64,000 bases of DNA, taken from NCBI RefSeq assembly GCF_902506195.1, contig NZ_LR732817.1, positions 124,001 through 188,000 of the forward strand, in the 5' to 3' direction. The notes under the pieces are model-generated. The model was not told where the DNA came from, did no database searches, and saw nothing but the letters and a program-made list of their open reading frames with translations. The position numbers and the translations under genes were made by a program. The stretch comes from Citricoccus sp. K5 (lineage in GTDB: Bacteria > Actinomycetota > Actinomycetes > Actinomycetales > Micrococcaceae). This document shows positions 20,128 to 28,793 of the stretch, piece after piece (within the stretch, counting starts at the first letter, position 1; every line of letters starts with the position of its first letter).

Positions 20128-21438
20128 GTGGTGACTGATCACCTGGCTTTGGTGGACGTCAACAACTTCTACGTCTCCTGCGAACGGGCCTTCGATCCCG
20201 GGCTGGAGAACCGGCCGGTGGTGGTGCTGTCCAACAACGACGGCTGTGTGGTGGCGCGGTCTCCGGAGGCGAAGGCACTCGGGCTCAAGACCGGGATGCC
20301 GTGGTTCCAGATCGCCCCGCAGGCCGCCCAATGGGGACTCGTGGCGCGATCCTCCAACTACGAGCTCTACGGGGACATGTCCGCCCGCGTGATGGAGCTG
20401 TTGGGCCGTTGGGGCACCTGGCAGCAGGTGTACTCGATCGACGAGTGCTTCATCGGGTTGACCGGCACCCCGCAGCAGGCTCTGCAGGCCGGGAGAGAGG
20501 CAAGGGCGGCGGTGGCCCGGCACCTCGGGCTCCCGGTGTGCGTGGGGATCGCCTCGACCAAGACCCTGGCGAAGTTCGCCAACCACGTGGCCAAGAACAA
20601 CCCGCACGACGCCAGAATCGGAGGCGTCTTCTCCATGGACGCGGCTCTGCCCGCCTTCGTGGACCGGTTGATGGAGCGGCTCCCGGCCACCGAGGTCTGG
20701 GGTGTGGGCCGCATGTCAGGGGAGAAGCTGGAACGGCTGGGAATCCGGAGTATCGCCGAACTGCGTTCCGCCGACCCGGCGTGGATTCGATCCCGGTTCT
20801 CCGTGGTGCTGGAACGGACCGTCCTGGAACTGAGCGGGGTGCCGTGCATTCCGGACGTGGATGAGCAGGCGGGCCCGGCCCAGGTCATCTTCTCGCGCTC
20901 GTTCTCCAGGCCGGTGACGACCGGTGCGGACATGGACGATGTCATGAACCTCTACGCGCAGCGCGCCGCAGCCCGCTTGGCAGTGCAGGGCCAGCAGGCC
21001 AGGACCGTCCTGGTCACGGCCGGGACCTCCCGGTTCTCCGGGCCCGGTGGATCGGTCTCCAGGTCCGTGGCCCTTCCGCGTGCCACTGCAGACCCGATTG
21101 CCATCACCCGGGCGGCCGTGGGCGCGATGCGGTCCGTGCTGCGGGAGGGAGTGCCCTACACCCGCGCCGGCGTCATGCTGTCCGGGTTGGGACCAGCGGG
21201 AACGGGGCAGGAGATGCTGACCGGATTCGAGGACATCGAGGGACCAGATGGATCCGACGGCGGCCCCGACCGGCATCTGGAGGACGTCCTGGAGCGTGTC
21301 CGCGGGCGGTTCGGCGGAACTTCGATCGGCCTCGGGCCTGGCGGTCTGGCCGAGCAGGGGACGTGGACCATGCGCCGTGAGTTCGCTTCGCCGCAGTACA
21401 CCACGAGGTTCTCGGAGTTGCCCGTGGTCCGGGCCTGA
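20128..21438 (+). CDS. umuC: Y-family translesion DNA polymerase UmuC
   Basis: 436 residues. It is the polymerase subunit of a Pol V-type translesion enzyme. The palm motifs are intact: metal-binding Asp in [15 protein letters not shown] near residue 9 and the SIDE motif in [10 protein letters not shown] (Asp105, Glu106). The thumb/finger helix-hairpin-helix is in AEVWGVG-like [20 protein letters not shown], and the C-terminal little-finger domain follows. Two adjacent GTG codons (20128, 20131) can serve as start, after AGGAAGGG. It is downstream of the cleavage-dead UmuD homologue, which would otherwise be its activating partner. Confidence 0.93.
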   Translation: MVTDHLALVDVNNFYVSCERAFDPGLENRPVVVLSNNDGCVVARSPEAKALGLKTGMPWFQIAPQAAQWGLVARSSNYELYGDMSARVMELLGRWGTWQQVYSIDECFIGLTGTPQQALQAGREARAAVARHLGLPVCVGIASTKTLAKFANHVAKNNPHDARIGGVFSMDAALPAFVDRLMERLPATEVWGVGRMSGEKLERLGIRSIAELRSADPAWIRSRFSVVLERTVLELSGVPCIPDVDEQAGPAQVIFSRSFSRPVTTGADMDDVMNLYAQRAAARLAVQGQQARTVLVTAGTSRFSGPGGSVSRSVALPRATADPIAITRAAVGAMRSVLREGVPYTRAGVMLSGLGPAGTGQEMLTGFEDIEGPDGSDGGPDRHLEDVLERVRGRFGGTSIGLGPGGLAEQGTWTMRREFASPQYTTRFSELPVVRA

Positions 21439-21445
21439 GGCGGAG

Positions 21446-22141
21446 TCAGCCCAGGGACAGGGTGACGAGCCCCAACTGCGCGGCGCGGATGATCACCTGG
21501 ACGCGGTCCCGGACCTCGAGCTTGTCCATGATCTTGGACAGGTTGGCCTTCACGGTGGATTCGGAGATATGCAACTCCTCGGCGATCTCCGGATTGGAGC
21601 GGCCCCGGGCCAGCAGCCGCAGCACATCGAGTTCACGAGGCGTCAGGTCCGAGCCGTCCGGGTCTCCGGCGGCCACCGTGGCGGTCCCGACGCCAGGGCG
21701 GTCATCCTCGATGGAGGAGAGCAGCTTGCGAGTCACAGCGGGGGAGAGGACGGACTCCCCGCGGTGCACGCTCCAGATGGCGCCGATGATCGTCTCCGGG
21801 TCGGCGTCCTTGAGCAGGTAACCGGCCGCGCCCGCCTTCAATGCCGGCACGAGGTAGGGCTCCGACGTGAACGTGGTGATGGCCAGGACGCTGGTGTCCG
21901 GGAACTCCGCGGTGATGCGCTCGGTGGCCTCGACGCCGCCCATGACGGGCATCTGCATGTCCATGAGGACAACGTCCGGGTGGACGGCGCGAGTGGATTC
22001 CAATGCCTCCTCGCCGTTGGCGGCGATGCCCACGCACTCCATGTCGGCGGTGTTCTCAACCAACAACTTAAGTGCTCCGCTCATTAACGGTTGGTCGTCG
22101 ACGATCAACACAGACAGAGGGGAGGCAGAGGAATCGGGCAT
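21446..22141 (-). CDS. NarL/LuxR-family response regulator
   Basis: 231 residues. Receiver domain (1-125) with acidic Asp15/Asp16 and phospho-acceptor Asp61 in VVLMDMQMPVMGG, then a LuxR-type helix-turn-helix (LTPRELDVLRLLARGRSNPE, ISESTVKANLSKIMDKL). It binds DNA on phosphorylation. It is divergent from a secreted-peptide gene and a HisKA_3 sensor kinase, its likely partner; the shared 155-base gap is the likely control region. The output genes are not visible. It converges on umuC with 7 bases between the stops. Confidence 0.93.
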   Translation of the reverse strand: MPDSSASPLSVLIVDDQPLMSGALKLLVENTADMECVGIAANGEEALESTRAVHPDVVLMDMQMPVMGGVEATERITAEFPDTSVLAITTFTSEPYLVPALKAGAAGYLLKDADPETIIGAIWSVHRGESVLSPAVTRKLLSSIEDDRPGVGTATVAAGDPDGSDLTPRELDVLRLLARGRSNPEIAEELHISESTVKANLSKIMDKLEVRDRVQVIIRAAQLGLVTLSLG

Positions 22142-22261
22142 GGGTTCAGCGTAGTCGTGAAAACGGCGAAAGGGCTTGACGTGTTCAAACCGGTGTTGGC
22201 CCCTGTTCCGGCGCCACGCCGTGCTCCAACCTAGGAATACGCTGTAAAAGTCCTCTGAATG

Positions 22262-22297
22262 TGGAGAACGCCTCGTCGGCCGGTGATAATGAAGCTA
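22262..22297 (+). promoter_or_regulatory. Predicted promoter of the peptide-kinase operon, leaderless
   Basis: -35 TGGAGA (22262-22267), a 17-base spacer and -10 GATAAT (22285-22290) place the transcription start at or next to the ATG at 22297. The peptide gene has no ribosome site, in agreement with a leaderless mRNA. Confidence 0.5.
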
Positions 22298-22518
22298 TGA
22301 AACGCACCCTTTTGGCCTCAGCGGCCGCTGTGCTCGTCTCCTCCGCCCTCCTCGTTTCCCCGGCTGCGGCCGCGGAAGCCCCGACCCCGTCATCAGCGTT
22401 GTCCCCCACGCTCCAGACCCAGCCCCTCGCCAAGAGTTCCTCCGGTGGTATGTCCACCATGGGAATGGGGGCAGGTTCTCAAACCTTTTGGTGCGTGACG
22501 TTCAAGCTCTTCTGCTGA
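22297..22518 (+). CDS. Small secreted peptide with two C-terminal cysteines
   Basis: 73 residues. A classical signal peptide (MKRTLLASAAAVLVSSALLV, cleavage likely after the Ala run at 23-26) leaves a mature peptide of about 47 residues rich in Ser, Thr, Pro and Gly. Its last residues read FWCVTFKLFC, with Cys66 and Cys73 and an aromatic cluster; Cys73 is the final residue. A seven-residue disulfide or thioether ring is possible. No known peptide family recognised. It is 10 bases upstream of a sensor kinase gene and divergent from the partner response regulator, so it may be the signal sensed by that system (inference). Start: the ATG at 22297 preceded by a -10 box, not the upstream in-frame ATG at 22261. 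Confidence 0.7.
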   Translation: MKRTLLASAAAVLVSSALLVSPAAAAEAPTPSSALSPTLQTQPLAKSSSGGMSTMGMGAGSQTFWCVTFKLFC

Positions 22519-22528
22519 TCAGGAACTC

Positions 22529-23752
22529 ATGACTCAGATACTGCCGGCTGGTCCTTTTCAAGGGCCGGCCGGTTTCTGGCATTCTCGGCCTCTAAGTCGG
22601 GCGCTCCTCGTTTTGGTGTCCGTCTTTATTACGATCTCGCTCGTCTCCGACATTTTCTTGGCTCTATCGGACGATGCACGATTGTCGCCAGAGGTCACGT
22701 TGGTGAACCTGCTGACCTGTTTGGCCTTTTACGTGCTGTGGACTCGTACTACTTTTGCCTTTGCTGCTCTAATCCCAGCGTTGGTGACAGGCCACTTGAT
22801 GAACAGCATCGACAGCAATGCGCTGCCAATGCTCTTGATGCCTCTCATGCTGGCCTCCGTTGCTGCAACCGCAACGAGACTCTTCAGTTACCTGGCGCTC
22901 GCGATCGCTCTTTCTTGGGCCCTGTTGATGCCGATCTCTTTCCCGGATGGTGGTGACATCGCTTGGATCTCGGTGCCCTTCAGCCTCGCAGCCTGGGGCA
23001 TCGGTTTCTTCATCGGTTGGTCCCTCGACCGTCGTGCGCAAGACCGGCGACGGCTAGCTGAGGCCACTCGACGAGCAGCGATAGCTGCCCAGGAAGAGCG
23101 ACGTTCCCTGGCCCGGGACCTGCATGACATCGTGGCCCACAATCTGACCATCATCTCGATGCAGGCACGTGCCGCCACCTATGCCGGAACAGATGAGGCC
23201 GCCAAGACGGCGGTGGATGTCATCGGCAGCTCGGCCGGCGAAGCTCTGGGTGACCTGCGGCGGATGTTGTCCCTGTTGCAGGCGGAGGGCCTGGTGGCGG
23301 GCGATCAGGAATCCGCGCAACGGGAACTCGGTGAAGGAGCCTCCGCGCTGGATCTCGAGTATGGCGCGGTGAAGTTCGGACGGATGCTGGAGGGCCTGGG
23401 GATCTTCACGACCGTGGACACTGGCGATCTGGAGCAGGACATTCCCCAGAGTGTTGAGACCGCCTTGTATCGCGTCCTCCAGGAGGCCGTGACCAATGTG
23501 GCCAAGCACTCCGGGGAAGGTGGCGAATGCCGCATCGCCGTGCACGTCCGGGAGGGGCAATTGGAGCTCGCCGTGGACAACACCCTGCCGATGAGTGGAT
23601 CGGCCACGCGCGCGGGATGGAATTCCTCCGGCAGCGGTCTGATCGGGATGCGGGACCGCGTGGACGCCTTCGGGGGGACCATGTCCTCGGTGCGCGACGG
23701 TCAGTGGTGGAGGGTCCGGGCTGAGGTTCCCCTGCACGGAGCCAACGCCTAG
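22529..23752 (+). CDS. HisKA_3-family sensor histidine kinase
   Basis: 407 residues. The N-terminal 165 residues hold five or six membrane spans with almost no extracellular domain, so the signal would be sensed within or near the membrane. The dimerisation/phosphoacceptor helix is EERRSLARDLHDIVAHNLTI (His199), and the HATPase domain shows LQEAVTNVAKHS and GSGLIGMRDRVDAFGG. It should phosphorylate the divergent LuxR-type regulator. AGGAA precedes the ATG. The membrane-domain part (about 22600-22960) is visibly poorer in G+C and uses codons such as ttt, att and tct more than its neighbours, hinting at recent exchange of the sensor half. Confidence 0.92.
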   Translation: MTQILPAGPFQGPAGFWHSRPLSRALLVLVSVFITISLVSDIFLALSDDARLSPEVTLVNLLTCLAFYVLWTRTTFAFAALIPALVTGHLMNSIDSNALPMLLMPLMLASVAATATRLFSYLALAIALSWALLMPISFPDGGDIAWISVPFSLAAWGIGFFIGWSLDRRAQDRRRLAEATRRAAIAAQEERRSLARDLHDIVAHNLTIISMQARAATYAGTDEAAKTAVDVIGSSAGEALGDLRRMLSLLQAEGLVAGDQESAQRELGEGASALDLEYGAVKFGRMLEGLGIFTTVDTGDLEQDIPQSVETALYRVLQEAVTNVAKHSGEGGECRIAVHVREGQLELAVDNTLPMSGSATRAGWNSSGSGLIGMRDRVDAFGGTMSSVRDGQWWRVRAEVPLHGANA

Positions 23753-23764
23753 TCAGATTATTGA

Positions 23765-23780
23765 TGTGACATGCGTCACA
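23765..23780. promoter_or_regulatory. Perfect Crp/GlxR-type palindrome TGTGA-N6-TCACA
   Basis: TGTGACATGCGTCACA matches the Crp-family consensus at all ten arm positions. A second, tighter palindrome TGTGGTCACA follows at 23783-23792. The site is about 250 bases upstream of the MFS gene at 24033, past a strong hairpin, so its target may instead be an antisense or short transcript. Confidence 0.55.
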
Positions 23781-23923
23781 TATGTGGTCACAAGACTAGC
23801 CAAAGGTCCAATGGCAGTCAGGTCGCCACGCGGGTTAACCTGAAAGGGCCCCATGAGACGGTGCACACGGATCGGACGGTGGAATAAGCCCGGGGGGATA
23901 CGGGCCCACCAATCCAATATCCG

Positions 23924-23956
23924 CTGAGAGGCGGTGGCTATGCCACCGCCTCTCAG
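23924..23956. terminator. 15-bp perfect hairpin, probable terminator after the kinase gene
   Basis: A 15-base stem (23924-23938 with 23942-23956) is closed by a TAT triloop, and GTGTTT follows. This is the strongest hairpin of the 23753-24032 gap and would end transcription from the kinase operon. The gap holds no convincing gene. Confidence 0.65.
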
Positions 23957-24032
23957 GTGTTTAAGGGACACGTTCTCGGTGAGGCCCGTCTCACGGGCGG
24001 TGCAGTCTGGCCCTCACATTAGGGTGTCAAGA

Positions 24033-25277
24033 ATGAACGCCCCGTCTGGCGTGGACGCTGCGCAGCCAGCACGCACACGCTTTTCCTGGATCCCCATCGT
24101 CATCGCCGGCGTGGCTGCCGCCATGCATATCTGGAAACTCCCTGAGGCCTTGTCATTCGTCCAGGATGACCTGGGGATGACCCTCATCGAGTCCGGAGTG
24201 CTGCTCGGCATCGTCCAGGTCGGTTCGATGGCCCTGGGCCTCGCGATCTCCCTCTTCTCGGAAGTTCTCGGGCTGCGGCGCACGCTACTCATCGGGCTGA
24301 GTCTGCTGACCGTGGGCTCGCTGGCTGGAGCCTTCGCGGAGACCACCGGCTTCCTGATGGCCACCCGCGCCTTGGAGGGTGTTGGCTTCCTGATGGCCAC
24401 CGTGGTGGCGCCGCCCCTGATCCGTCTGATCACGCCGCCCGCCAGGACGAACATCGCCATGGGCTGGTGGGGCTCCTTCCAAGGGCTGGCCACTTTCGTG
24501 GCGGTTCTGGCATCCACCCTGCTGCTCACGAGCGTCAGCTGGCAGGTCTGGTGGGTCGTGATGGCGGTGGTCACCGCGGCAACCATCCCCCTGATCGTGG
24601 TGTTCGTGCCCCCACCGCCGTCGGACCGTGACTCCAATGTGAGGCTGGCGGCACGGCGCGTGGGCGCCACCGTGAAGACCCTGACCCCGTGGATGGCCGG
24701 CATCGTCTTCGCCTGTTACACCCTGCAATGGGGTTCGGTCATCGGCTTCCTGCCGACGATCTTCGATGAGGCCGGAGTCGGAGGGCTCTGGCCGGGTGTC
24801 TTCACCGCGATCGTCGGCGGGGTGAACGGGGTGGGGAACATCCTCACCGGCCGGCTGCACCAACGGGGCATCCCCATGCGGCGGCTGGTGCTGATCGGCT
24901 TGGGCACCATGGGTGTGGCCTCGATCATCACCTTCGCGCCGGACTGGTCGGGTGTGCCGGGTGGACTGGTGGTGCAGATCCTCGCCGTGACGCTGTTCTC
25001 CGGAGTCGGCGCCCTGGTTCCCGCCAGCCTGAACCGGATCGCCGTGGACATTGCCCCGCCCAACGGCTCCGGGGCAGCGGCAATGGGGCTGATGGTCCAG
25101 ATCTACAACGGGGCCAACTTCGTCGGACCCATCATCCTGGCCACCATCGCCACCGCTGCGGGCAGCTGGCACTTCTCCTGGGTCATGACCGTCTCGGCGA
25201 CGCTGTTGGGCATCATGCTGGCCTGGCGGTTCCTCTCCGCACGCCGACTGGGCATCGACTTCCAGCATCGCGTCTGA
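24033..25277 (+). CDS. MFS transporter, CynX/NimT-like
   Basis: 414 residues, about twelve membrane spans. Typical carrier loops are SEVLGLRRTLLIGLSLL after TM2 and GRLHQRGIPMRRLVLIG in the second half; ALEGVGFLMATVVAPPLIR in TM4 is characteristic of the CynX/NarK-like branch. The substrate cannot be assigned. The start is the ATG at 24033; TAGGGT at 24020-24025 ends 7 bases before it, suggesting a leaderless or nearly leaderless message. It converges with the FrnE-like gene 32 bases downstream. Confidence 0.85.
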   Translation: MNAPSGVDAAQPARTRFSWIPIVIAGVAAAMHIWKLPEALSFVQDDLGMTLIESGVLLGIVQVGSMALGLAISLFSEVLGLRRTLLIGLSLLTVGSLAGAFAETTGFLMATRALEGVGFLMATVVAPPLIRLITPPARTNIAMGWWGSFQGLATFVAVLASTLLLTSVSWQVWWVVMAVVTAATIPLIVVFVPPPPSDRDSNVRLAARRVGATVKTLTPWMAGIVFACYTLQWGSVIGFLPTIFDEAGVGGLWPGVFTAIVGGVNGVGNILTGRLHQRGIPMRRLVLIGLGTMGVASIITFAPDWSGVPGGLVVQILAVTLFSGVGALVPASLNRIAVDIAPPNGSGAAAMGLMVQIYNGANFVGPIILATIATAAGSWHFSWVMTVSATLLGIMLAWRFLSARRLGIDFQHRV

Positions 25278-25309
25278 CGCGGCTCCAGGGACGTCGGTCG
25301 GGGGGAAGG

Positions 25310-26059
25310 TCAGTCGCAACCCTGGGGGCCGCAGGCCTGTCCGTTGAGATCGTCCGGCCCACCAGCACCCCTCGGGTTGCCGGGCGCCGACTGCACCATC
25401 TGTAGCGGCTGGAACTCCGTCCAGGACTGTTCGAGTGCCTGGGTGAAGACCTCGGTGGGCTGGGCGCCGGAGATGCCGTATTTGCGTCCGAGTACGAAGA
25501 ACGGGACCCCGGTGACCCCCAGGGCTTGCGCGGTGGCCAGATCCTGCTTGACGGCCGTCTCCCAACGGTCCTCGGACAGGGCCTCGTGGACCTGCTCGGC
25601 GGTGAGCCCGGCGGCGGTGCCGAGCTCCACCAGCACCTCCTCGTCACCGATGTTCCTGCCGCCCTCGAAGTGGGCGCGGAACAGCTGTTCCTCAAGGTGC
25701 TCGGCCGTCTGCAGTGAGACCGCCTTGGCGCGTTGGATCACCCGGTGGGCCTTCCACGAGTTCGCCACCACGAGACGGTCGAAGTCGTAGTCCAAGCCTT
25801 CGGCGGCGGCCTGCTCGGTCACGTGCGCCAGCATCGCGGTCACCTGCTCGCGGGGCATGCCCTTGGCCTCGGAGAGGTAGTCGATCTCCTGGCGGTGATC
25901 GTGCTCAGGCAGCGTGGGATCGAGCTGGAAGCTCTTCCACTCCACCTCGACCCGATCACGGTGCTCGAACGATTCCAGGGCCCTCTCGAACCGGCGCTTG
26001 CCGATGAAGCACCACGGGCAGCCGACGTCGGAAAAAATCTCGATCTTCACCTCAATCAC
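25310..26059 (-). CDS. DsbA-family oxidoreductase, FrnE-like
   Basis: 249 residues, cytoplasmic (no signal peptide). The thioredoxin-fold CPWC motif is at Cys14-Cys17 in FSDVGCPWCFIGKRRFERAL, the cis-Pro region is GVTGVPFFVLGRKYGISGAQ, and a helical insert lies between. FrnE-like proteins act as disulfide isomerases or in stress redox repair. An extra C-terminal CGPQGCD adds two cysteines outside the fold, which could form a second redox pair. It is followed upstream by pyridoxine kinase on the same strand, 72 bases away. Confidence 0.9.
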   Translation of the reverse strand: MIEVKIEIFSDVGCPWCFIGKRRFERALESFEHRDRVEVEWKSFQLDPTLPEHDHRQEIDYLSEAKGMPREQVTAMLAHVTEQAAAEGLDYDFDRLVVANSWKAHRVIQRAKAVSLQTAEHLEEQLFRAHFEGGRNIGDEEVLVELGTAAGLTAEQVHEALSEDRWETAVKQDLATAQALGVTGVPFFVLGRKYGISGAQPTEVFTQALEQSWTEFQPLQMVQSAPGNPRGAGGPDDLNGQACGPQGCD

Positions 26060-26131
26060 AACCCGGGGTGAGGCGGGGGTATTCCTGGCCGGCCGGCGTC
26101 GGGGTCCGGGGGACGACGCCGGCCGCGCACC

Positions 26132-26977
26132 TCAGGCGCGGCGCAGACCGCCCTGCCACAGGGCGTCGAACGGGGTGTTGCCGGTGACGCGCTGGCGGAT
26201 GCCCTCGGTGACGAACTCCTTGGCGCGGCGGGCCGCCTCCAGTGGCGTGGCACCCTTGGCGAGTTCCGCGGTGACGGCGGCGGCCAGGGAGCAGCCGGCG
26301 CCGGAGACCCCGTGGTCGCCGATCTTGGGCGCGGAGAGGACCTCGAGGGTCTCGCCGTCGTAGAAGACGTCCAGGGCGTCCGGACCGTCGAGCTTCATGC
26401 CACCCTTGGCGAGGACGGCCGCGCCGGAGACCTCGTGGATGCGCTTCGCCGCTTCCTTCAGGTCCTCCAGGGTGCGGACGGTGACCCCGGACAGCTGCTC
26501 GGACTCGAAGTGGTTCGGGGTGGTGAAGGTGGCGAGGGGCAACAGCTCGGCCTTGAGGGCGCGGTCCGTGTCCAGCGCGTGGCCGGGCTCCTGGCCCTTG
26601 CAGATCAGCACGGGATCGAGGACCACGTGGTCCCACTCCTGATTCCTCAGGGCGGTGGCCACCGTGGAGATGGTCTCCGGGGAGCCCATCATGCCGAGCT
26701 TGGTGGTCTTCAAAGAACCGGCATAGTCGGCCTGGATGGCCTCCAGCTGGTTGGCGATCACGTCCGCCTGAACCGGGACGAAGCGGTGGTTCCAATCGTC
26801 CTTCGGGTCGAAGGAGACGATGCAGGTCAGCGCCACGATCCCGAAGGTGCCCAGCTCCTGGAAGGTCTTCAGGTCCGCCTGGGCGCCGGCGCCGCCGGTT
26901 GCTTCGGAACCGGCGATGGTCAAGGAGAGAGCGGGGGTGTGCACGTCGTACTGATCAGTGGAAGGCATGCGCACCAT
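26132..26977 (-). CDS. pdxK: Pyridoxine kinase of the ThiD-like (Gram-positive PdxK) type
   Basis: 281 residues. It phosphorylates pyridoxine/pyridoxal and possibly hydroxymethylpyrimidine. It matches the S. aureus/B. subtilis type PdxK in SLTIAGSEATGGAGAQADLK, TFQELGTFGIVALT, LDPVLICKGQEPG, and the anion-hole and catalytic Cys motif DHGVSGAGCSLAAAV. This ribokinase-fold branch differs from E. coli PdxK/PdxY. Start ATG 26977 is preferred for its AAGGGG ribosome site; ATG 26968 is an alternative. A pathway link to the many PLP enzymes nearby (gcvP, glyA) is possible but not shown. Confidence 0.88.
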   Translation of the reverse strand: MVRMPSTDQYDVHTPALSLTIAGSEATGGAGAQADLKTFQELGTFGIVALTCIVSFDPKDDWNHRFVPVQADVIANQLEAIQADYAGSLKTTKLGMMGSPETISTVATALRNQEWDHVVLDPVLICKGQEPGHALDTDRALKAELLPLATFTTPNHFESEQLSGVTVRTLEDLKEAAKRIHEVSGAAVLAKGGMKLDGPDALDVFYDGETLEVLSAPKIGDHGVSGAGCSLAAAVTAELAKGATPLEAARRAKEFVTEGIRQRVTGNTPFDALWQGGLRRA

Positions 26978-27003
26978 GTTAATCCCCTTCGGCCGGTGGC
27001 GGG

Positions 27004-27480
27004 TCAGACCGCCGCAGGGGTCGCTTCGGGACGGACGACGTTCACCAGCGGCTGGGCCACGGCGCGGCCCAGGGCCATCAGGATGGCGGCCGGGAAGCCG
27101 ATGATCGGAATGAGCATGGGCACCAGGCCACCGACCCCGGAGAACAGCACCGCCAGTCCATAGAGCATGCCGACCAGTGCGTAGCCGATCACATGGATCC
27201 ACTGGTTGGTCTTGTGGCGGAAGAGCCAGTTCACCAGCAGGCACAGCGGCAGACCGATGACCAGACCGGCCAGACCGACGGTGGTCAGCAGCGGAGTCAG
27301 GGAGCCATAGGCCTGTAGCGCCGGGATGAAGTTCAGCACCAGCACGATCGCGGCCATGAGCAGGTTCGGCGCCAGCCAGGCCACGAGGAAGCCGTAGAGC
27401 GACATCTTCAGGCGTGGGCGGGGTCCGGCGGCGTCGGGCCGCTTGCGGCGGCTCGGCTTGACCGGAATGGGGGTGGTCAT
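27004..27480 (-). CDS. Hypothetical four-span membrane protein
   Basis: 158 residues with a basic N-terminus (PVKPSRRKRPDAAGPRPRLK) and four hydrophobic spans, including NLLMAAIVLVLNFIPAL, GLAGLVIGLPLCLLVNWLF and LVPMLIPIIGFPAAILMAL. No family recognised. It is 26 bases upstream of pdxK on the same strand and may share its transcript. The preceding gap (27481-27547) is too short for another gene. Confidence 0.75.
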   Translation of the reverse strand: MTTPIPVKPSRRKRPDAAGPRPRLKMSLYGFLVAWLAPNLLMAAIVLVLNFIPALQAYGSLTPLLTTVGLAGLVIGLPLCLLVNWLFRHKTNQWIHVIGYALVGMLYGLAVLFSGVGGLVPMLIPIIGFPAAILMALGRAVAQPLVNVVRPEATPAAV

Positions 27481-27547
27481 GGGCGTGCTCCAGTAGTGGC
27501 GGTGGCGGAGGGGCCGTGCCAGTCTACCGGCGGGAGCGTCCGCCCGC

Positions 27548-28696
27548 TCAGGCGAACGCGATGCCGTCCATCAACTTGCGGGCCGTGCGCACGCTGCCGG
27601 TGACGAGGACGGTGGGTTCGCCGGACGCTGATGACCGGCCTGCCTCTGAGGCGTCCCCAGAATCGACCTCCACCACCAGGTCCGTGTGGCCCGTGGGATG
27701 CTCCACCCGCGTCTCGGCCGCATCGTGGTCACCGCTCAGACCCGCCACCACCGTGCCTGGCACCTGCCAGGCCACCGCCACCGAAGCCCCGGCGAACACT
27801 CCGATGGCCTCATGGACGCGCTTCGGGATGAAGCACCGCGTGTTGAACGTCCCCCCGCTCCGGGCCGGAGCCACCAGGCAGACCTTCGGCACCGTGGTCT
27901 CGCTGACGTCCCCCAGCCCCATGGCGACGCCGGCCTCGAGCCGCACGGCCTCGACCGCGGCGCACAGCTCGGCATCGGCCTCCAGCGCGGCGGGCTCCTC
28001 GGTCCCCTCCAAGCCCAGTGCCGCGGCATCGATCACGACGACGGGCATCCCGTTGTCCACGCACGTCACCTCGACCCCGGCGAAGGTATCGATGCGGTTC
28101 CCCGTGGGGAACAGGGCTCCGCAACTGGACCCGGCGGTGCCCTGGTAGTCCAGGACCACCGGGGCCGCGGTCCCCGGCACCCCCGCGATCTCCGCATCGC
28201 CCTCGTACGCGACGCGACCGGCCGGCGTCGTGACCCGGGCGCGGGCCACGGAACCGGTGTTGACCATGTGGATGACCACCTCGGTGGTGCCGTCCTGGGC
28301 GGGGACGAGGCCGCGTTCGACCGCGAAGGGACCGATGCCGGCGAGGATGTTGCCGCAGTTCTGCCGGTCAGAGACGGTCGCCTCGTCGACGGAGACCTGG
28401 AGGAACAGGTAATCCACTCCGCCGTCTGAGCGCGGAGAGACCACGGCGACCTTGCTGGTCAGGGGGTGCGCTCCACCCAGCCCATCAATCTGCCGTGCGT
28501 CCGGGGAGCCCATCAGTCGAAGCAGCAGGGCATCCCTGGCGGCCGGATCGGCGGGTAGATCCTCAGCCAGGAAGTACAGTCCCTTGGAGGTTCCTCCGCG
28601 CATGACCATGCACCGGACCTCGGTGGCGGGCCCGACCGGGAGAGTGTCCCTGCCGTGGTGGGCGGTTGTGGTGGGCGAGGCGGGGTCTGGGCTCAC
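27548..28696 (-). CDS. PrpF/GalD-family isomerase (4-oxalomesaconate tautomerase-like)
   Basis: 382 residues of the diaminopimelate-epimerase-like PrpF fold. Diagnostic segments are RCMVMRGGTSKGLYF near the start (MRGGTSKG is the family signature), ARQIDGLGGAHPLTSKVAVV, DRQNCGNILAGIGPFA and SSCGALFPTG. Family members isomerise 2-methylaconitate (PrpF) or 4-oxalomesaconate (GalD/LigU of gallate and protocatechuate meta-cleavage). With LigM elsewhere in the window the aromatic role is attractive, but the two cannot be told apart by eye. Start: GTG at 28696 has GAAGGA 7 bases upstream; the in-frame ATG (28735, 28732) and TTG (28744) lie in the divergent operator and lack ribosome sites. Confidence 0.85.
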   Translation of the reverse strand: MSPDPASPTTTAHHGRDTLPVGPATEVRCMVMRGGTSKGLYFLAEDLPADPAARDALLLRLMGSPDARQIDGLGGAHPLTSKVAVVSPRSDGGVDYLFLQVSVDEATVSDRQNCGNILAGIGPFAVERGLVPAQDGTTEVVIHMVNTGSVARARVTTPAGRVAYEGDAEIAGVPGTAAPVVLDYQGTAGSSCGALFPTGNRIDTFAGVEVTCVDNGMPVVVIDAAALGLEGTEEPAALEADAELCAAVEAVRLEAGVAMGLGDVSETTVPKVCLVAPARSGGTFNTRCFIPKRVHEAIGVFAGASVAVAWQVPGTVVAGLSGDHDAAETRVEHPTGHTDLVVEVDSGDASEAGRSSASGEPTVLVTGSVRTARKLMDGIAFA

Positions 28697-28745
28697 GGTG
28701 TATTCCTTCGCCAAATCGGCTGCGGCCTGCATCATCTGTGACAAA

Positions 28746-28757
28746 ATTGTTTACAAT
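28746..28757. promoter_or_regulatory. GntR-type palindromic operator between PrpF/GalD gene and GntR gene
   Basis: ATTGTTTACAAT has perfect ATTGT/ACAAT arms, the typical shape of an FCD-type GntR site. It contains TACAAT (28752-28757), a good -10 for the divergent GntR gene, so binding would repress that gene and probably the isomerase gene too. Confidence 0.6.
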
Positions 28758-28793
28758 CAGTTCCATCATGGCTGACGAGCGGGGGAGATTCCA

